A stretch of DNA of 64,000 bases from Hymenobacter oligotrophus (GTDB taxonomy: Bacteria > Bacteroidota > Bacteroidia > Cytophagales > Hymenobacteraceae), in NCBI RefSeq assembly GCF_003574965.1, contig NZ_CP032317.1:2790001-2854000 (forward strand), in the 5' to 3' direction. Positions within the stretch are counted from its first letter, which is position 1. Every line of letters begins with the position of its first letter. Positions 41,632 through 50,706 of this stretch are shown in pieces. The notes under the pieces are model-generated. The model saw only the letters and a program-made list of their open reading frames with translations, was not told where the DNA came from and made no database searches. The position numbers and the translations under genes are program-made.

Positions 41632-42231
41632 CTAGGTTGCTTGTTCGGCCGCACCGCGCAGAATAAGTGCAAATACGGCGTAGTTGAGCATGTCGCGGTA
41701 GTTGGCCTCCACGCCTTCCGAAGCCAGCGTGCGGCCCTGCAAATCCTCGATTTGCTTGGTGCGGTGCAGCTTCATCAGGATGATGTCGGTGATGCTCGAC
41801 ACGCGCATTTGGCGCCACGCCTCGCCGTAATCGTGGTTTTTCGCGAACAGCAAGCGGCGGTTGTCGGCCACCTCCTGCTCGTATGCATCGGCCACAAAAG
41901 CCGGCTCCAGCTCCAGCGGCGCATCGGCGGGCAGGCGCAGTTGCATCAGGGCAATAACGCAGTAATTGATGATGGCCACAAACTCATCATCGATAGGCTC
42001 TTGCACCAGCTGCGTACCCTTTTCCTGAATGGAGCGGATGCGTTGCGCTTTGATGAAAATCTGATCGGTGATGCTGGGCAAACGCAAGATGCGCCACGCC
42101 GTGCCGTAGTCGTGGGTCTTGGCCAGAAACAGCGCCCGGCACCGCTCGATGATGCGGTCGTATTGGAGCTGGGTTTGGTCGTTCAACGTGAAAAGGCTAT
42201 TTTTAGAACAGAGCGGAGGTATCGGGGCCAA
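41632..42231 (-). CDS. DUF1599 protein (tandem nucleotide-modification-associated domains)
   Basis: 199 residues made of two similar halves: RALFLAKTHDYGTAWRILRL with SITDQIFIKAQRIRSIQ, and RLLFAKNHDYGEAWRQMRVS with SITDIILMKLHRTKQIE. The repeated K(T/N)HDYG(T/E)AWR motif marks the DUF1599 family. Biochemical function is not established. The gene is divergent from folP, 107 bases away. Confidence 0.88.
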   Translation of the reverse strand: MAPIPPLCSKNSLFTLNDQTQLQYDRIIERCRALFLAKTHDYGTAWRILRLPSITDQIFIKAQRIRSIQEKGTQLVQEPIDDEFVAIINYCVIALMQLRLPADAPLELEPAFVADAYEQEVADNRRLLFAKNHDYGEAWRQMRVSSITDIILMKLHRTKQIEDLQGRTLASEGVEANYRDMLNYAVFALILRGAAEQAT

Positions 42232-42338
42232 GGTCTTAGAACTTTCTTTGCAGGGCTAATGGCGTTGCGCGCGGCAACGCTTTGTTGGTTTCTGCCGAAG
42301 CCTAACCCCTATTACCTAACGCCTAAGCCCTAACAGCC

Positions 42339-43220
42339 ATGCAGGCCCTGGTTGCGCAAGATACGCTATTTCGGGTGAGGCAGACGCTGCGCTGCCCCGG
42401 CGGCCGCGTGCTCGATTTGAGCCGCCCGCAGGTCATGGGCATCCTCAACGTTACGCCCGATTCGTTTTTTGTGGGCAGCCGCCTGCAGGCCGAAACCGAG
42501 CTGCTGCAACGCGCCGAGCACATGCTGCAGGCCGGCGCCAACGTGCTCGACCTAGGCGGTTACTCCTCGCGCCCCGGCGCCGAGGATATACCTGTTGATG
42601 AGGAGCTTGCCCGCCTGCTGCCGGCCGTGGAAGCCGTGCGGCGCAACTTCCCGGAGGCTTTCGTGTCGGTCGATACGTTTCGGGCCCGCGTGGCCGAGTT
42701 GGCCGTGCAAGCCGGCGCCGACATTATCAACGACATCGGCGGCGGGTTGCTCGACGAGGCAATGTTCGAAACGGTGGCGCGTTTGCAGGTGCCCTACATC
42801 CTGATGCACATGCGCGGCACGCCGCAAACCATGACGCAGCTTACCCACTACGATACCGACCTGGTGCAGGAGCTGGTGCGCTACTTCCGCGACCGGGTAG
42901 CGGCCCTGCGCGCCCTGTGGCCCGATGCCGACGTGGTGCTCGATCCTGGCTTTGGCTTTGCCAAAACGCCGCAACAAGGCTACGAGCTGCTCCGCCGCTT
43001 GCCCGAGCTGCGCAACATATTGGACATGCCGCTGTTGATAGGACTATCCCGCAAAAGCCTCGTCTGGAAGCCCCTAGGTCTGACGCCCGAGGCAGCCTTG
43101 CCAGGCACGCTGGTGCTCAACACCTTGGCCCTGATGGGCGGCGCCAACCTGCTGCGCGTGCACGACGTAGCGGAAGCTGTGCAGCTGGTGCGTTTGGTTC
43201 AAAATACTTTAAGCTCTTAA
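42339..43220 (+). CDS. folP: Dihydropteroate synthase
   Basis: 293 residues with the family hallmarks: VMGILNVTPDSFFVGSRLQ, DLGGYSSRPGAEDIPVDEE (pterin site), SVDTFRARVAE, IINDIGGGLLD, LMHMRGTPQTM and VLDPGFGFAKTPQQGYELL. It condenses dihydropterin pyrophosphate with p-aminobenzoate in folate synthesis and is the sulfonamide target. It is followed after 4 bases by cdaA, so the two are cotranscribed. The upstream stretch 42295-42335 is rich in CCTAA units. Confidence 0.97.
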   Translation: MQALVAQDTLFRVRQTLRCPGGRVLDLSRPQVMGILNVTPDSFFVGSRLQAETELLQRAEHMLQAGANVLDLGGYSSRPGAEDIPVDEELARLLPAVEAVRRNFPEAFVSVDTFRARVAELAVQAGADIINDIGGGLLDEAMFETVARLQVPYILMHMRGTPQTMTQLTHYDTDLVQELVRYFRDRVAALRALWPDADVVLDPGFGFAKTPQQGYELLRRLPELRNILDMPLLIGLSRKSLVWKPLGLTPEAALPGTLVLNTLALMGGANLLRVHDVAEAVQLVRLVQNTLSS

Positions 43221-43224
43221 TCCC

Positions 43225-44070
43225 GTGTTTCCTCCCGTCTCCATCGGCTTCCTGCGCATCGGCTGGATCGACGTCGTGGACGTGCTGCTGGTTACGGTGC
43301 TGTTTTACCAGATTTACAAGCTGCTTACCGGCTCGGTAGCGCTACGTATTTTCCTGGGTTTCCTGTCGATTTACCTGCTTTACCTGGTGGTGAAGGCCGC
43401 CGGTATGGAGCTGCTAACCACCATCCTAGGTCAGTTTATGAGCGTGGGCGTGCTGGCAGGCATCATTCTGTTTCAGCAAGAAATCCGACGCTTTCTGCTC
43501 AATATCGGCAAGGCCACCAGCCTCGAGCGGGTGCGCATGTTTTCGTGGCGCCGCGAGCAGCAGCAACAGCGCATGAGCGTAACGCCCTTTGTGGAAGCCG
43601 CCAAAAGCCTGGCCGGCAAAAACACCGGCGCGCTTATCGCCTTCCAGCAGGCTTCGGACCTGAAGTTTTACGCCGAAAGCGGCGACCTGCTCGATGCCGC
43701 CGTGAGCAAGCGCTTGCTCCTGAGCATCTTCAACAAAACCTCACCGTTGCACGACGGTGCCGTTATCGTGGCCGACGGCCGCATCAAAGCGGCCCGCTGC
43801 ATCCTGCCCGTCAGCGAAAACCCCGACGTGCCCGCCTCCATGGGCCTGCGCCACCGCGCCGCCATTGGCCTTTCGGAAGTAACCGACTCGGTGGTGCTGG
43901 TAGTGAGCGAAGAAACCGGGCAAATGTCCATTGTGCGCGGCGGCGAGGTGTACCGCAACCTCTCGGGCCAGGATTTACGCGCCAAACTCAACGAATTCTT
44001 GTTCGATGCCATGCCTCGCACGGGCGCCGGTACTGCTCCGGCCCGCTCGGCAGCGGAGGTAGCGGCCTAA
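43225..44070 (+). CDS. cdaA: Diadenylate cyclase (c-di-AMP synthase)
   Basis: 281 residues from a GTG start 4 bases after the folP stop. Three membrane helices occupy residues 1-85. The DisA_N domain follows with the catalytic motifs SPLHDGAVIV and GLRHRAAIG, and SDSVVLVVSEETG-type text (TDSVVLVVSEETG) near the end of the domain. It converts two ATP to cyclic di-AMP. The folP-cdaA arrangement recurs in Bacteroidota; the reason for linking folate and c-di-AMP genes is unknown. Confidence 0.95.
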   Translation: MFPPVSIGFLRIGWIDVVDVLLVTVLFYQIYKLLTGSVALRIFLGFLSIYLLYLVVKAAGMELLTTILGQFMSVGVLAGIILFQQEIRRFLLNIGKATSLERVRMFSWRREQQQQRMSVTPFVEAAKSLAGKNTGALIAFQQASDLKFYAESGDLLDAAVSKRLLLSIFNKTSPLHDGAVIVADGRIKAARCILPVSENPDVPASMGLRHRAAIGLSEVTDSVVLVVSEETGQMSIVRGGEVYRNLSGQDLRAKLNEFLFDAMPRTGAGTAPARSAAEVAA

Positions 44071-44096
44071 AACCTTGTTGACCCTTCGTAAAAGAA

Positions 44097-44864
44097 CTAA
44101 ACGGTGGAGTAAGTGGCGGTTGCTGCTCGTTGCTTCGCCCGCCGCGCGCGTTTGGCTTCCTGCCATTGGTGCACATCAACTCCTCTGATTACCAGCCAAG
44201 CGGCGAAAGCTGACTCGCCCAGGAACGGCGGCAACATGATAAACGGAAAAAGGCTGTTGGCAAGCTCCGGCGCCAAAATCAGCAGCAAGCTGTTGGCGAT
44301 GTAGCACACGCCCGCGGCTTGCATCATGCCCCCGAGCAGCCGCGGCAGGTAGCCCGAGCGCCTGATCAGGTACCCCTCGAGCAGGCAGGTAAAGCCGAAA
44401 AAGATCAGCCCGATGCCAAAGCCGTAGCCGTGGGCCTGAATAAACACATACGCCAGAGCCTCGCGTTGCGCCGGCTCCAGGGGCCCTAGGTAGGCGCTCT
44501 TGCTCAGCAAAAACAAGGGCACAAGCAGGTTTAGCTTGTTGAGCGCCAGCACTGCCGTTTGCACCACGTTAAACAACAGCGCCATCAGGGCCAGTTTTTT
44601 GCTTACGGGCCTGAGCAGCGTGTACAACATCAGCATCACCAACACATCGAGCACGTGCATTAGCAAGTCGCCGGCAATGCCTGCCCGCCACAACTGCGGA
44701 GCGGCGGCAATGCGCTGCGCCGTGGCGGCAGCGTCGCCCGGCACCACCAGGGTGTTTCGCACGAACATTTCGCCGAGTAGCCCGGCTAGGATAATGATGA
44801 GATAAGCAATGCCGGCCACCCGGGCGTACTTGTTAGGTGATGCGCCGATTGTGGTAGCCAGCAT
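44097..44864 (-). CDS. DUF4386-family membrane protein
   Basis: 255 residues with six or seven hydrophobic segments. Residues 10-30 (RVAGIAYLIIILAGLLGEMF) and the central GYGFGIGLIFFGFTCLLEG region match the DUF4386 pattern. Basic tail KRARRAKQRAA. Function unknown. The 3' end faces cdaA (26 bases apart) with no clear hairpin between. Confidence 0.8.
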   Translation of the reverse strand: MLATTIGASPNKYARVAGIAYLIIILAGLLGEMFVRNTLVVPGDAAATAQRIAAAPQLWRAGIAGDLLMHVLDVLVMLMLYTLLRPVSKKLALMALLFNVVQTAVLALNKLNLLVPLFLLSKSAYLGPLEPAQREALAYVFIQAHGYGFGIGLIFFGFTCLLEGYLIRRSGYLPRLLGGMMQAAGVCYIANSLLLILAPELANSLFPFIMLPPFLGESAFAAWLVIRGVDVHQWQEAKRARRAKQRAATATYSTV

Positions 44865-44926
44865 AATTAGGGGGTTAGGTTATACTAAACATATGAATTT
44901 TTTAATATAGATAAGATCAAAATCAC

Positions 44927-44956
44927 TGCGCCCCGCTGGTAAGCCAGCGGGGCGCA
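44927..44956 (-). terminator. Terminator of kbl
   Basis: TGCGCCCCGCTGG and CCAGCGGGGCGCA are perfect 13-bp arms around a 4-base loop, 26 bases after the kbl stop. The T-tract on the minus strand is weak (GTGATTTTGATC). Confidence 0.75.
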
Positions 44957-44982
44957 ATGGTTAGGCAATGTGCTTTGGGTGC

Positions 44983-46230
44983 TTACGGCGTATTCTGCAC
45001 CACTTGGCCGGCCTCGGGTTGCGCGGCCGAGCGGTCCTTCAGCGTGCCCAGCTCGCGGCCTACCTCGATAAAGGCGTTAATGGCCTTGTCGAGATGCGCG
45101 CGGGTGTGGGCGGCGGAGAGCTGCACCCGAATGCGGGCCTGCCCTTTCGGCACCACAGGGTAGTAGAAACCCACTACGTAAATGCCCTTTTCGAGCATTT
45201 TGGCAGCGAATTCCTGCGCCAGTTTGGCATCGTAAAGCATTACGGGCACGATGGGGTGCTCACCGGGCTTGATGTCGAAGCCGGCGGCGGTCATTTGCTC
45301 GCGGAAGTACTTGGTGTTTTCCTCCAGTTGGTCGCGCAGCTGGGTGCTTTCGGTCAGCAGATCGAGCACCCGGATGCTGGCCCCCACGATGGCCGGCGCC
45401 AGCGTGTTCGAGAACAGGTACGGGCGGCTGCGCTGGCGCAGCATATCGATGATTTCTTTGCGGCCCGAGGTGAAACCGCCCATGGCGCCACCTAGGGCTT
45501 TGCCCAGCGTGCCGGTGATGATATCGACGCGGCCCATGACGTTGCGGTGCTCGTGGGTGCCGCGGCCGGTTTTGCCGAGGAAACCCATCGAGTGGCACTC
45601 GTCGATCATCACCAAAGCCTGGTACTTATCGGCCAGGTCGCAGATTTCATCGAGGCGGGCAATGGTGCCGTCCATTGAGAACGAGCCGTCCGTAACGATG
45701 ATGCGGTGGCGGGTGCCTTTGGCCACGGCGTCCTGGAGTTGCTTCTCCAGGTCGGCCATGTCGTTGTGGTTGTAGCGGTAGCGCTGGGCTTTGCACAGGC
45801 GCACGCCATCGATGATGGAGGCGTGGTTGAGCGCGTCGCTGATGATGGCGTCCTGCTCGTTGAAGAGCGGCTCGAACACCCCGCCGTTGGCGTCGAAAGC
45901 GGCGGCGTACAAGATGGTGTCTTCGGTGCCCAGAAACTCGGCAATTTTGCGCTCCAGCTCCTTGTGAATGTCCTGCGTGCCGCAAATAAAGCGCACCGAC
46001 GACATGCCGTAGCCGTGCGTATCGATGGCTTCTTTGGCGGCCTTGATCACCTCGGGGTGCGACGACAGCCCTAGGTAGTTGTTGGCGCAAAAGTTCAGCA
46101 CCTCGCCCGCCTCGTTGGTCTCGATTTCGGCGCCTTGCGGCGAGGTAATGATGCGCTCTTTCTTGTAAAGACCGGCTTCTTTAATCTCGGCCAGCTGCTG
46201 CTGGAGGTCGGGCTGAAGGGTGGTGTACAT
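44983..46230 (-). CDS. kbl: 2-amino-3-ketobutyrate CoA ligase (glycine C-acetyltransferase)
   Basis: 415 residues, a PLP-dependent alpha-oxoamine synthase. Visible motifs: [62 protein letters not shown] and the PLP lysine in [13 protein letters not shown]. It cleaves 2-amino-3-ketobutyrate with CoA to glycine and acetyl-CoA. The divergent gene at 46507 encodes an SDR-type threonine dehydrogenase that would supply the substrate, so the pair forms the threonine-to-glycine pathway. Confidence 0.96.
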   Translation of the reverse strand: MYTTLQPDLQQQLAEIKEAGLYKKERIITSPQGAEIETNEAGEVLNFCANNYLGLSSHPEVIKAAKEAIDTHGYGMSSVRFICGTQDIHKELERKIAEFLGTEDTILYAAAFDANGGVFEPLFNEQDAIISDALNHASIIDGVRLCKAQRYRYNHNDMADLEKQLQDAVAKGTRHRIIVTDGSFSMDGTIARLDEICDLADKYQALVMIDECHSMGFLGKTGRGTHEHRNVMGRVDIITGTLGKALGGAMGGFTSGRKEIIDMLRQRSRPYLFSNTLAPAIVGASIRVLDLLTESTQLRDQLEENTKYFREQMTAAGFDIKPGEHPIVPVMLYDAKLAQEFAAKMLEKGIYVVGFYYPVVPKGQARIRVQLSAAHTRAHLDKAINAFIEVGRELGTLKDRSAAQPEAGQVVQNTP

Positions 46231-46436
46231 GCGGTGAGAACTTGGGAACGATACGAAGGTACGGCCTGCGCCCCCGAAGGTGTCGGCCTAACCCAAAGCT
46301 ACAACCTGTTGCCAACAACACCTAGGCGGGCACCTGCGAGCGGCCGTATAACCAGCCCCGGGCGCCTAGGCCAGGCCACAGCACCCAGGCCCAGGGTAAC
46401 TGCGCGGGCTGCAACCGCCGAGGCCCCCGAAGTTGG

Positions 46437-46444
46437 TATCTTTG
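46437..46444 (+). promoter_or_regulatory. -7 box upstream of tdh
   Basis: TATCTTTG is an exact TAnnTTTG match, 62 bases before the tdh ATG. A related minus-strand box for kbl, TACCTTCG at 46255-46262, has one mismatch. Confidence 0.45.
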
Positions 46445-46506
46445 CGCAATGGCCTGCGGGCTTTTTTGGCTGATCTGCTTTTCCCCACCCGTTTTCCTTC
46501 TTACGC

Positions 46507-47505
46507 ATGAGCACAACCGGCACAGGCGACACAATTCTGGTAATTGGCGCCGGCGGACAACTGGGTTTCGAACTCACCCACGAGCTGCGCCAGCTTTACG
46601 GCGCCTCCAACGTAGTAGCCGCCGACGTGCGCCTGCCCAAACACCCCGAGCTGGCCGACGCCGGCCCGTTTGTGCAGCTCGACGTGCTCGATAAGGCGGG
46701 CCTGGGCGCGGTAATGCAGCGCTACAAGCCCAAGCAGGTGTACCACTTGGCCGCCCTGCTCTCGGCCACGGCCGAAAAGAACCCCAAATTTGGCTGGGAG
46801 CTGAACATGGATGGCCTGTTCAACGTGCTCGACGCCGCCGTGGAGCACGGCACCGGCCGCATCTACTGGCCCTCAAGCATTGCCGTGTTCGGCCCCAACA
46901 CCCCCCGCGACAACACCCCGCAATACACCGTAATGGACCCCGGCACCATCTACGGCATCAGCAAGCAAGCCGGCGAGCTGTGGCTCGACTGGTACTACCG
47001 CAAGCACGGCCTCGATGTGCGCAGCCTGCGCTACCCCGGCCTCATCGGCTACAAGAGCCTGCCCGGTGGCGGCACCACCGACTACGCCGTGGATATTTAT
47101 CACCACGCCGTGCACGGCCTCCCCTACCAGTGCTTTTTGCAGGAAGACACCTACCTGCCGATGATGTACATGCCCGATGCGCTGAAGGCCACGCTGGATT
47201 TGATGCACGCCCCCGCCGAGCAAATCAAAATCCGGACGTCCTACAACCTAGGGGCCATGAGCTTCTCGCCGCGCGAAATCACGCAGAGCATTCAGCAGCA
47301 CATACCCGACTTCGAGGTAACGTACCAGCCCGACTCGCGCCAGCAAATTGCCGACTCCTGGCCCAAGAGCATCGACGACTCGCGCGCCCGCCAGGATTGG
47401 GGCTGGACGCCCCAGTTCGACCTAGGTGCCATGACGGCCGACATGCTCAAGCACCTGCAGGAGGAGCCGCAGTACCTCGCTCCGCTAACTGCCGAAGCTA
47501 AGTAA
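46507..47505 (+). CDS. L-threonine 3-dehydrogenase, SDR (epimerase-like) type
   Basis: 332 residues. Rossmann motif ILVIGAGGQLGFELTHEL, catalytic Tyr-Lys in IYGISKQAGE, and the family's RYPGLIGYKSLPGGGTTDYA loop, which is typical of the short-chain threonine dehydrogenases found in Bacteroidota rather than of sugar epimerases. It oxidises threonine to 2-amino-3-ketobutyrate with NAD+. Divergent placement with kbl supports this over a nucleotide-sugar role. Confidence 0.9.
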   Translation: MSTTGTGDTILVIGAGGQLGFELTHELRQLYGASNVVAADVRLPKHPELADAGPFVQLDVLDKAGLGAVMQRYKPKQVYHLAALLSATAEKNPKFGWELNMDGLFNVLDAAVEHGTGRIYWPSSIAVFGPNTPRDNTPQYTVMDPGTIYGISKQAGELWLDWYYRKHGLDVRSLRYPGLIGYKSLPGGGTTDYAVDIYHHAVHGLPYQCFLQEDTYLPMMYMPDALKATLDLMHAPAEQIKIRTSYNLGAMSFSPREITQSIQQHIPDFEVTYQPDSRQQIADSWPKSIDDSRARQDWGWTPQFDLGAMTADMLKHLQEEPQYLAPLTAEAK

Positions 47506-47513
47506 GAGCAGCT

Positions 47514-47640
47514 GTAGCGCGGCCGTAGCGCGGACTTTGTAGTCCGCGTCCCCGGATAGTATTGTTAATCGTTTAATCGATTGAGTTACTATCTGCGGGC
47601 GCGGACTACAAAGTCCGCGCTACGGCCGCGCTACTTTTTT
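47514..47640. repeat. REP/MITE-like element with 35-bp perfect terminal inverted repeats
   Basis: 47514-47548 (GTAGCGCGGCCGTAGCGCGG...) is the exact reverse complement of 47600-47634; the spacer is 51 bases and the right arm is followed by TTTTTT. Each arm also folds on itself (GCGGACT/AGTCCGC). A shorter relative occurs at 61086-61108. It starts 9 bases after the tdh stop and could terminate that transcript, but the form suggests a dispersed repeat. Confidence 0.85.
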
Positions 47641-47684
47641 GCCGCTCCTCTCGTACCACAGCGCAGGTAAAAACCTGCGCTGCT

Positions 47685-48419
47685 ATGATCGTAAACTACA
47701 CCTCCGAGGGCTGGCAAATCATTTACCAACAAGCCCATGCCCTGCTGGCAGCCCAGTTGCTGCACCAATGGCCTGCGTTTTTGCCGCTCGAGCAATGGGT
47801 GGGCCTGCTGGCCGCCGTGGCCCAGCACGACGACGGCCAGCGCCGCTGGGACGGGCGCTACGCCATTACGCCCGCCGGCGCCCCCGCCGATTTCACCACC
47901 AAGGAGTTTTCGTTGGAGCAGGCCACCGAGGTAATGCACCAGGCGCGGTTTCAGGGGCGGTGGCGCAGCCTGCTCACCAGCCTGCACATGAGCTTTTTGT
48001 ACGAAGAGCTGCGCGGCCAAAACAAGGAGACGGACGCGTTTCTGGACGAGCAGCGGCAGTGCCAGCAGCGCTGGCGGCGCGAGCTGAAGGTAGCCAAAGC
48101 CGACGCCGAACGCGCCTACGCCCTGCTGCAATGGTGCGACCGGTTTTCGCTGATTTTGTGCCGCCACGAACTACCCGAAATGGAGCGCGCCCTCGAAATC
48201 AGCCGCGGGCCCGACGGCCAGCGTTACGACGTGCGCCAGCTCGCCGCCGACGAGGCCGTAACCGTGCAGCCCTGGCCCTTTACCGCCGATGCTTTTGAGG
48301 TGGGCGTGGAGGCCTCGGTGCTCACCCAGCTGCAGTTCAAAAACGACCAGGAACTTAGCCAGGCGCTGCGCGAAGCGCCCGTGCAAACGCTGCGCTGGCA
48401 GCTGCGCCGCCACGCCTGA
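47685..48419 (+). CDS. DUF3891-family protein
   Basis: 244 residues starting MIVNYTSEGWQIIYQQAHAL, with VAQHDDGQRRWDG, LHMSFLYEELRGQNKE and WCDRFSLILCRHELPE. The His/Asp-containing helices are characteristic of DUF3891 and recall HD-type metal sites, but activity is unknown. Cytoplasmic. It follows the repeat at 47514 after 45 bases and precedes the YihY-like gene after 71 bases. Confidence 0.87.
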   Translation: MIVNYTSEGWQIIYQQAHALLAAQLLHQWPAFLPLEQWVGLLAAVAQHDDGQRRWDGRYAITPAGAPADFTTKEFSLEQATEVMHQARFQGRWRSLLTSLHMSFLYEELRGQNKETDAFLDEQRQCQQRWRRELKVAKADAERAYALLQWCDRFSLILCRHELPEMERALEISRGPDGQRYDVRQLAADEAVTVQPWPFTADAFEVGVEASVLTQLQFKNDQELSQALREAPVQTLRWQLRRHA

Positions 48420-48490
48420 GCCCAACGAAAGCCCAAAGCCCACCGTAGTACCGCGCAGGGCTTTGCCCGCTTACGACGCGACCCCGACTT

Positions 48491-49462
48491 ATGGCTACCT
48501 CCTCGTTTCAGCTATCCTCGCTGCCCGGCTTGTTCAAAGCCACCGCCACCCAGTTCATGGAGAACAACTCCTTGCGCCTGGCCGGTGCGCTGGCCTACAA
48601 CGCCATTTTCTCCATTCCGCCGCTGTTGCTCATTGTTATTGCCTCGGCCGGGTACTTTTTTGGCGAAGAAGCCGTGCAGGGCAAGCTCATGCAGCAGCTC
48701 AGCGGTTTTGTGAGCCCGGAGGCCGCCAAAATCATTCAGGAGTCGATCAGCAACTTCCACGAGCAGCAAAAGGGCGGCATGGCCGCGGCCATTGGCTTGG
48801 GCACGCTCATTTTCGCGGCCACCACGTTTTTCGTAACGCTGCAAGAAAGCCTCAACAGCATCTGGAACCTGAAAGTAAAGCCCCGCAACGGCCTCTGGGA
48901 GTTTATCCACGCGCGGTTGCTCTCGTTTGGGCTGATCTTGAGCGTGGCGCTGCTGCTGCTGATTTCGTTTGTGGTTAGCGCCGTGCTGAGCTTTTTCACC
49001 GACTACCTGCAGCAACTGCTGCCGGGCGTGGCGGTGTTTTTCATTCGCCTCATCGATCTGCTGCTTTCGCTGGGCATTACCACCGCCCTGTTTGCGCTGA
49101 TTTACCGCTTTCTGCCCGATGCCATCATCCGGTGGCGCGACGTGTGGACGGGCGCTTTCATCACGGCCTTGCTGTTCATCATTGGCAAGTACCTTATTAC
49201 GTTCTACATCGCCACCTCCGACCCCGGCTCGGCGTTCGGCGCGGCCGGCTCGCTTATCGTGCTGCTCGTCTGGATTTACTACTCCTCGCTCATCATCTTC
49301 TTCGGGGCCGAGTTCACGCAGCAGTACGCCGACTGCTACGGCCAGCACGTGCAGCCCAAGGCCCACGCCGTGCGCATTGAGGTGCGCGAGGTGCCCCCCG
49401 GCGAAACCAAGGAAGAGCAAAACACCGGCCGCCCGCACGCCGAAGGGCGTTTCCGGAGCTAG
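48491..49462 (+). CDS. YihY/BrkB-family inner-membrane protein
   Basis: 323 residues with six membrane helices. Family signatures include SLRLAGALAYNAIFSIPPLL, TLQESLNSIWNLK, RLLSFGLILSVALLLLISF and GSAFGAAGSLIVLLVWIYYS followed by FFGAEFTQQYA. The family is widespread; an envelope or transport role is suspected but not proven. The C-terminal tail is polar (ETKEEQNTGRPHAEGRF). Confidence 0.92.
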   Translation: MATSSFQLSSLPGLFKATATQFMENNSLRLAGALAYNAIFSIPPLLLIVIASAGYFFGEEAVQGKLMQQLSGFVSPEAAKIIQESISNFHEQQKGGMAAAIGLGTLIFAATTFFVTLQESLNSIWNLKVKPRNGLWEFIHARLLSFGLILSVALLLLISFVVSAVLSFFTDYLQQLLPGVAVFFIRLIDLLLSLGITTALFALIYRFLPDAIIRWRDVWTGAFITALLFIIGKYLITFYIATSDPGSAFGAAGSLIVLLVWIYYSSLIIFFGAEFTQQYADCYGQHVQPKAHAVRIEVREVPPGETKEEQNTGRPHAEGRFRS

Positions 49463-49510
49463 TATTTTGTCGAGCTTCGGCTGATTTGTCGTTTAAAAAT
49501 CAATAGGTTT

Positions 49511-49536
49511 GACGCATAGTAAATTCTCTATGCGTC
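49511..49536 (+). promoter_or_regulatory. Hairpin covering the start codon of the next gene
   Basis: GACGCATAG (49511-49519) and CTATGCGTC (49528-49536) are perfect 9-bp arms around TAAATTCT, and the ATG at 49530 lies inside the right arm. If transcribed, the start codon would be sequestered. It may be chance. Confidence 0.4.
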
Positions 49537-50672
49537 ATTCGTTTCTATTGTTCGTTGCCTTGCTTTTGCTAGGCGCCGCGGCACCTAGCGCCCGCGCGCA
49601 AGCCCCCGCCGACACCGCCCGCCTGCTGATGCTGGGCCCTGTGGTAGGCGAGGTGGTTGATGCGCAGGAAAAAGCCACCTACGGCTTTTTTCCTTACTAC
49701 TCCACCGACAACTTTGCCGAGGGCCGGCTGTACCAAGCCCTGCGCCCCGACAGCGCCGTAACCTTGCTGGCGCAGCTGCGCGACGGCACGGTGCGCCGCC
49801 GCCGCATTGGGGCCGCCGAGTTGCAGAGCATTCGGGCGGCCGTGCCCCGCCCCGCACCGGCACCGGCCGGCACGCGCCCTGCCGCGCCAACTCGCGCCGC
49901 CACCCCCGATTCGGTGGGCACCATGTACGCCGTGGAGTTGGTTACGGGCAGCTCGTTTATGGGCACGCTGCTGGCTACCCGCCCTGCCGAGCTGGAGTTT
50001 ACCACCCGCGACCTAGGGCGCCTTGTGGTGCAGCGCACCAACATCCGCAACATGCAGCCGCTCACGGTAACGCAGGCCGGGCGGGGTTGGGAGCCAGTGG
50101 GCAACGGCACGCGCATCTTTTTTGCGCCCACGGCACGCATGCTGCGCAAGGGCGAAGGCTACATCCAGGACATCAACGTCTTCGTGCTCGGCGGCAACTA
50201 CGGCATCACCGACAATATCTCCATCGGCGCGCTGGTGCCCGTTATTCCGGGAGCTGGGGTAAGCTTTGTGGCCCTCACGCCCAAAGTAGGCGTGCCCGTA
50301 AACGATAAGCTGAACCTGGCCGCCGGCGTGCTGTTCGCCACCGGCTTCGGCTCGAGCGGGGGTATTGCCTACGGCGCCGGAACCTACGGCACTGCCGACC
50401 AGAACGCCACCCTCGGCTTGGGCTACTTGTTTGCCGAGGGCGACATAGAAAGCAGCCCGGTGGTGCTGGTGGGCGGGGCCACGCGCATTTCGCGCCGCCT
50501 TTCGCTGCTCAACGAAACGTACTTTTACTCGGGGGGCCTAGGTGGTTTGGTAGGCCTGCGGGTGGCGGCAGCGCGCCTTAGCGGCAGCCTAGGCTTTTTG
50601 TACCTCTCCGAGCTCGGCACCATCTTTCCGGCCTACTTAGAGGCTGCCTACCGCTTCGGCAAGGTTAAGTAA
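49530..50672 (+). CDS. Secreted or outer-membrane protein of unknown function
   Basis: 380 residues from the ATG at 49530. Signal peptide MRHSFLLFVALLLLGAAAP, cleavage near ARAQ. Residues 100-130 are Pro/Ala-rich. The second half (about 200-380) has alternating strands with aromatic ends (DNISIGALVPVIPGAGVSF, GVLFATGFGSSGGIAYGAG, PAYLEAAYRFGKVK), as in beta-barrel outer-membrane proteins. No specific family recognised. Confidence 0.75.
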   Translation: MRHSFLLFVALLLLGAAAPSARAQAPADTARLLMLGPVVGEVVDAQEKATYGFFPYYSTDNFAEGRLYQALRPDSAVTLLAQLRDGTVRRRRIGAAELQSIRAAVPRPAPAPAGTRPAAPTRAATPDSVGTMYAVELVTGSSFMGTLLATRPAELEFTTRDLGRLVVQRTNIRNMQPLTVTQAGRGWEPVGNGTRIFFAPTARMLRKGEGYIQDINVFVLGGNYGITDNISIGALVPVIPGAGVSFVALTPKVGVPVNDKLNLAAGVLFATGFGSSGGIAYGAGTYGTADQNATLGLGYLFAEGDIESSPVVLVGGATRISRRLSLLNETYFYSGGLGGLVGLRVAAARLSGSLGFLYLSELGTIFPAYLEAAYRFGKVK

Positions 50673-50706
50673 GCGCGCGGCACCTAGGCCGGCGTAACTT
50701 GCGCCG

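Noticed and set aside
42295-42338. CCTAA-rich tract upstream of folP (and TTAGG-like tracts near 63615-63740) as telomere-like or structured repeats
   Set aside because: Units are irregular and few; they look like low-complexity intergenic sequence, with no period that can be supported.
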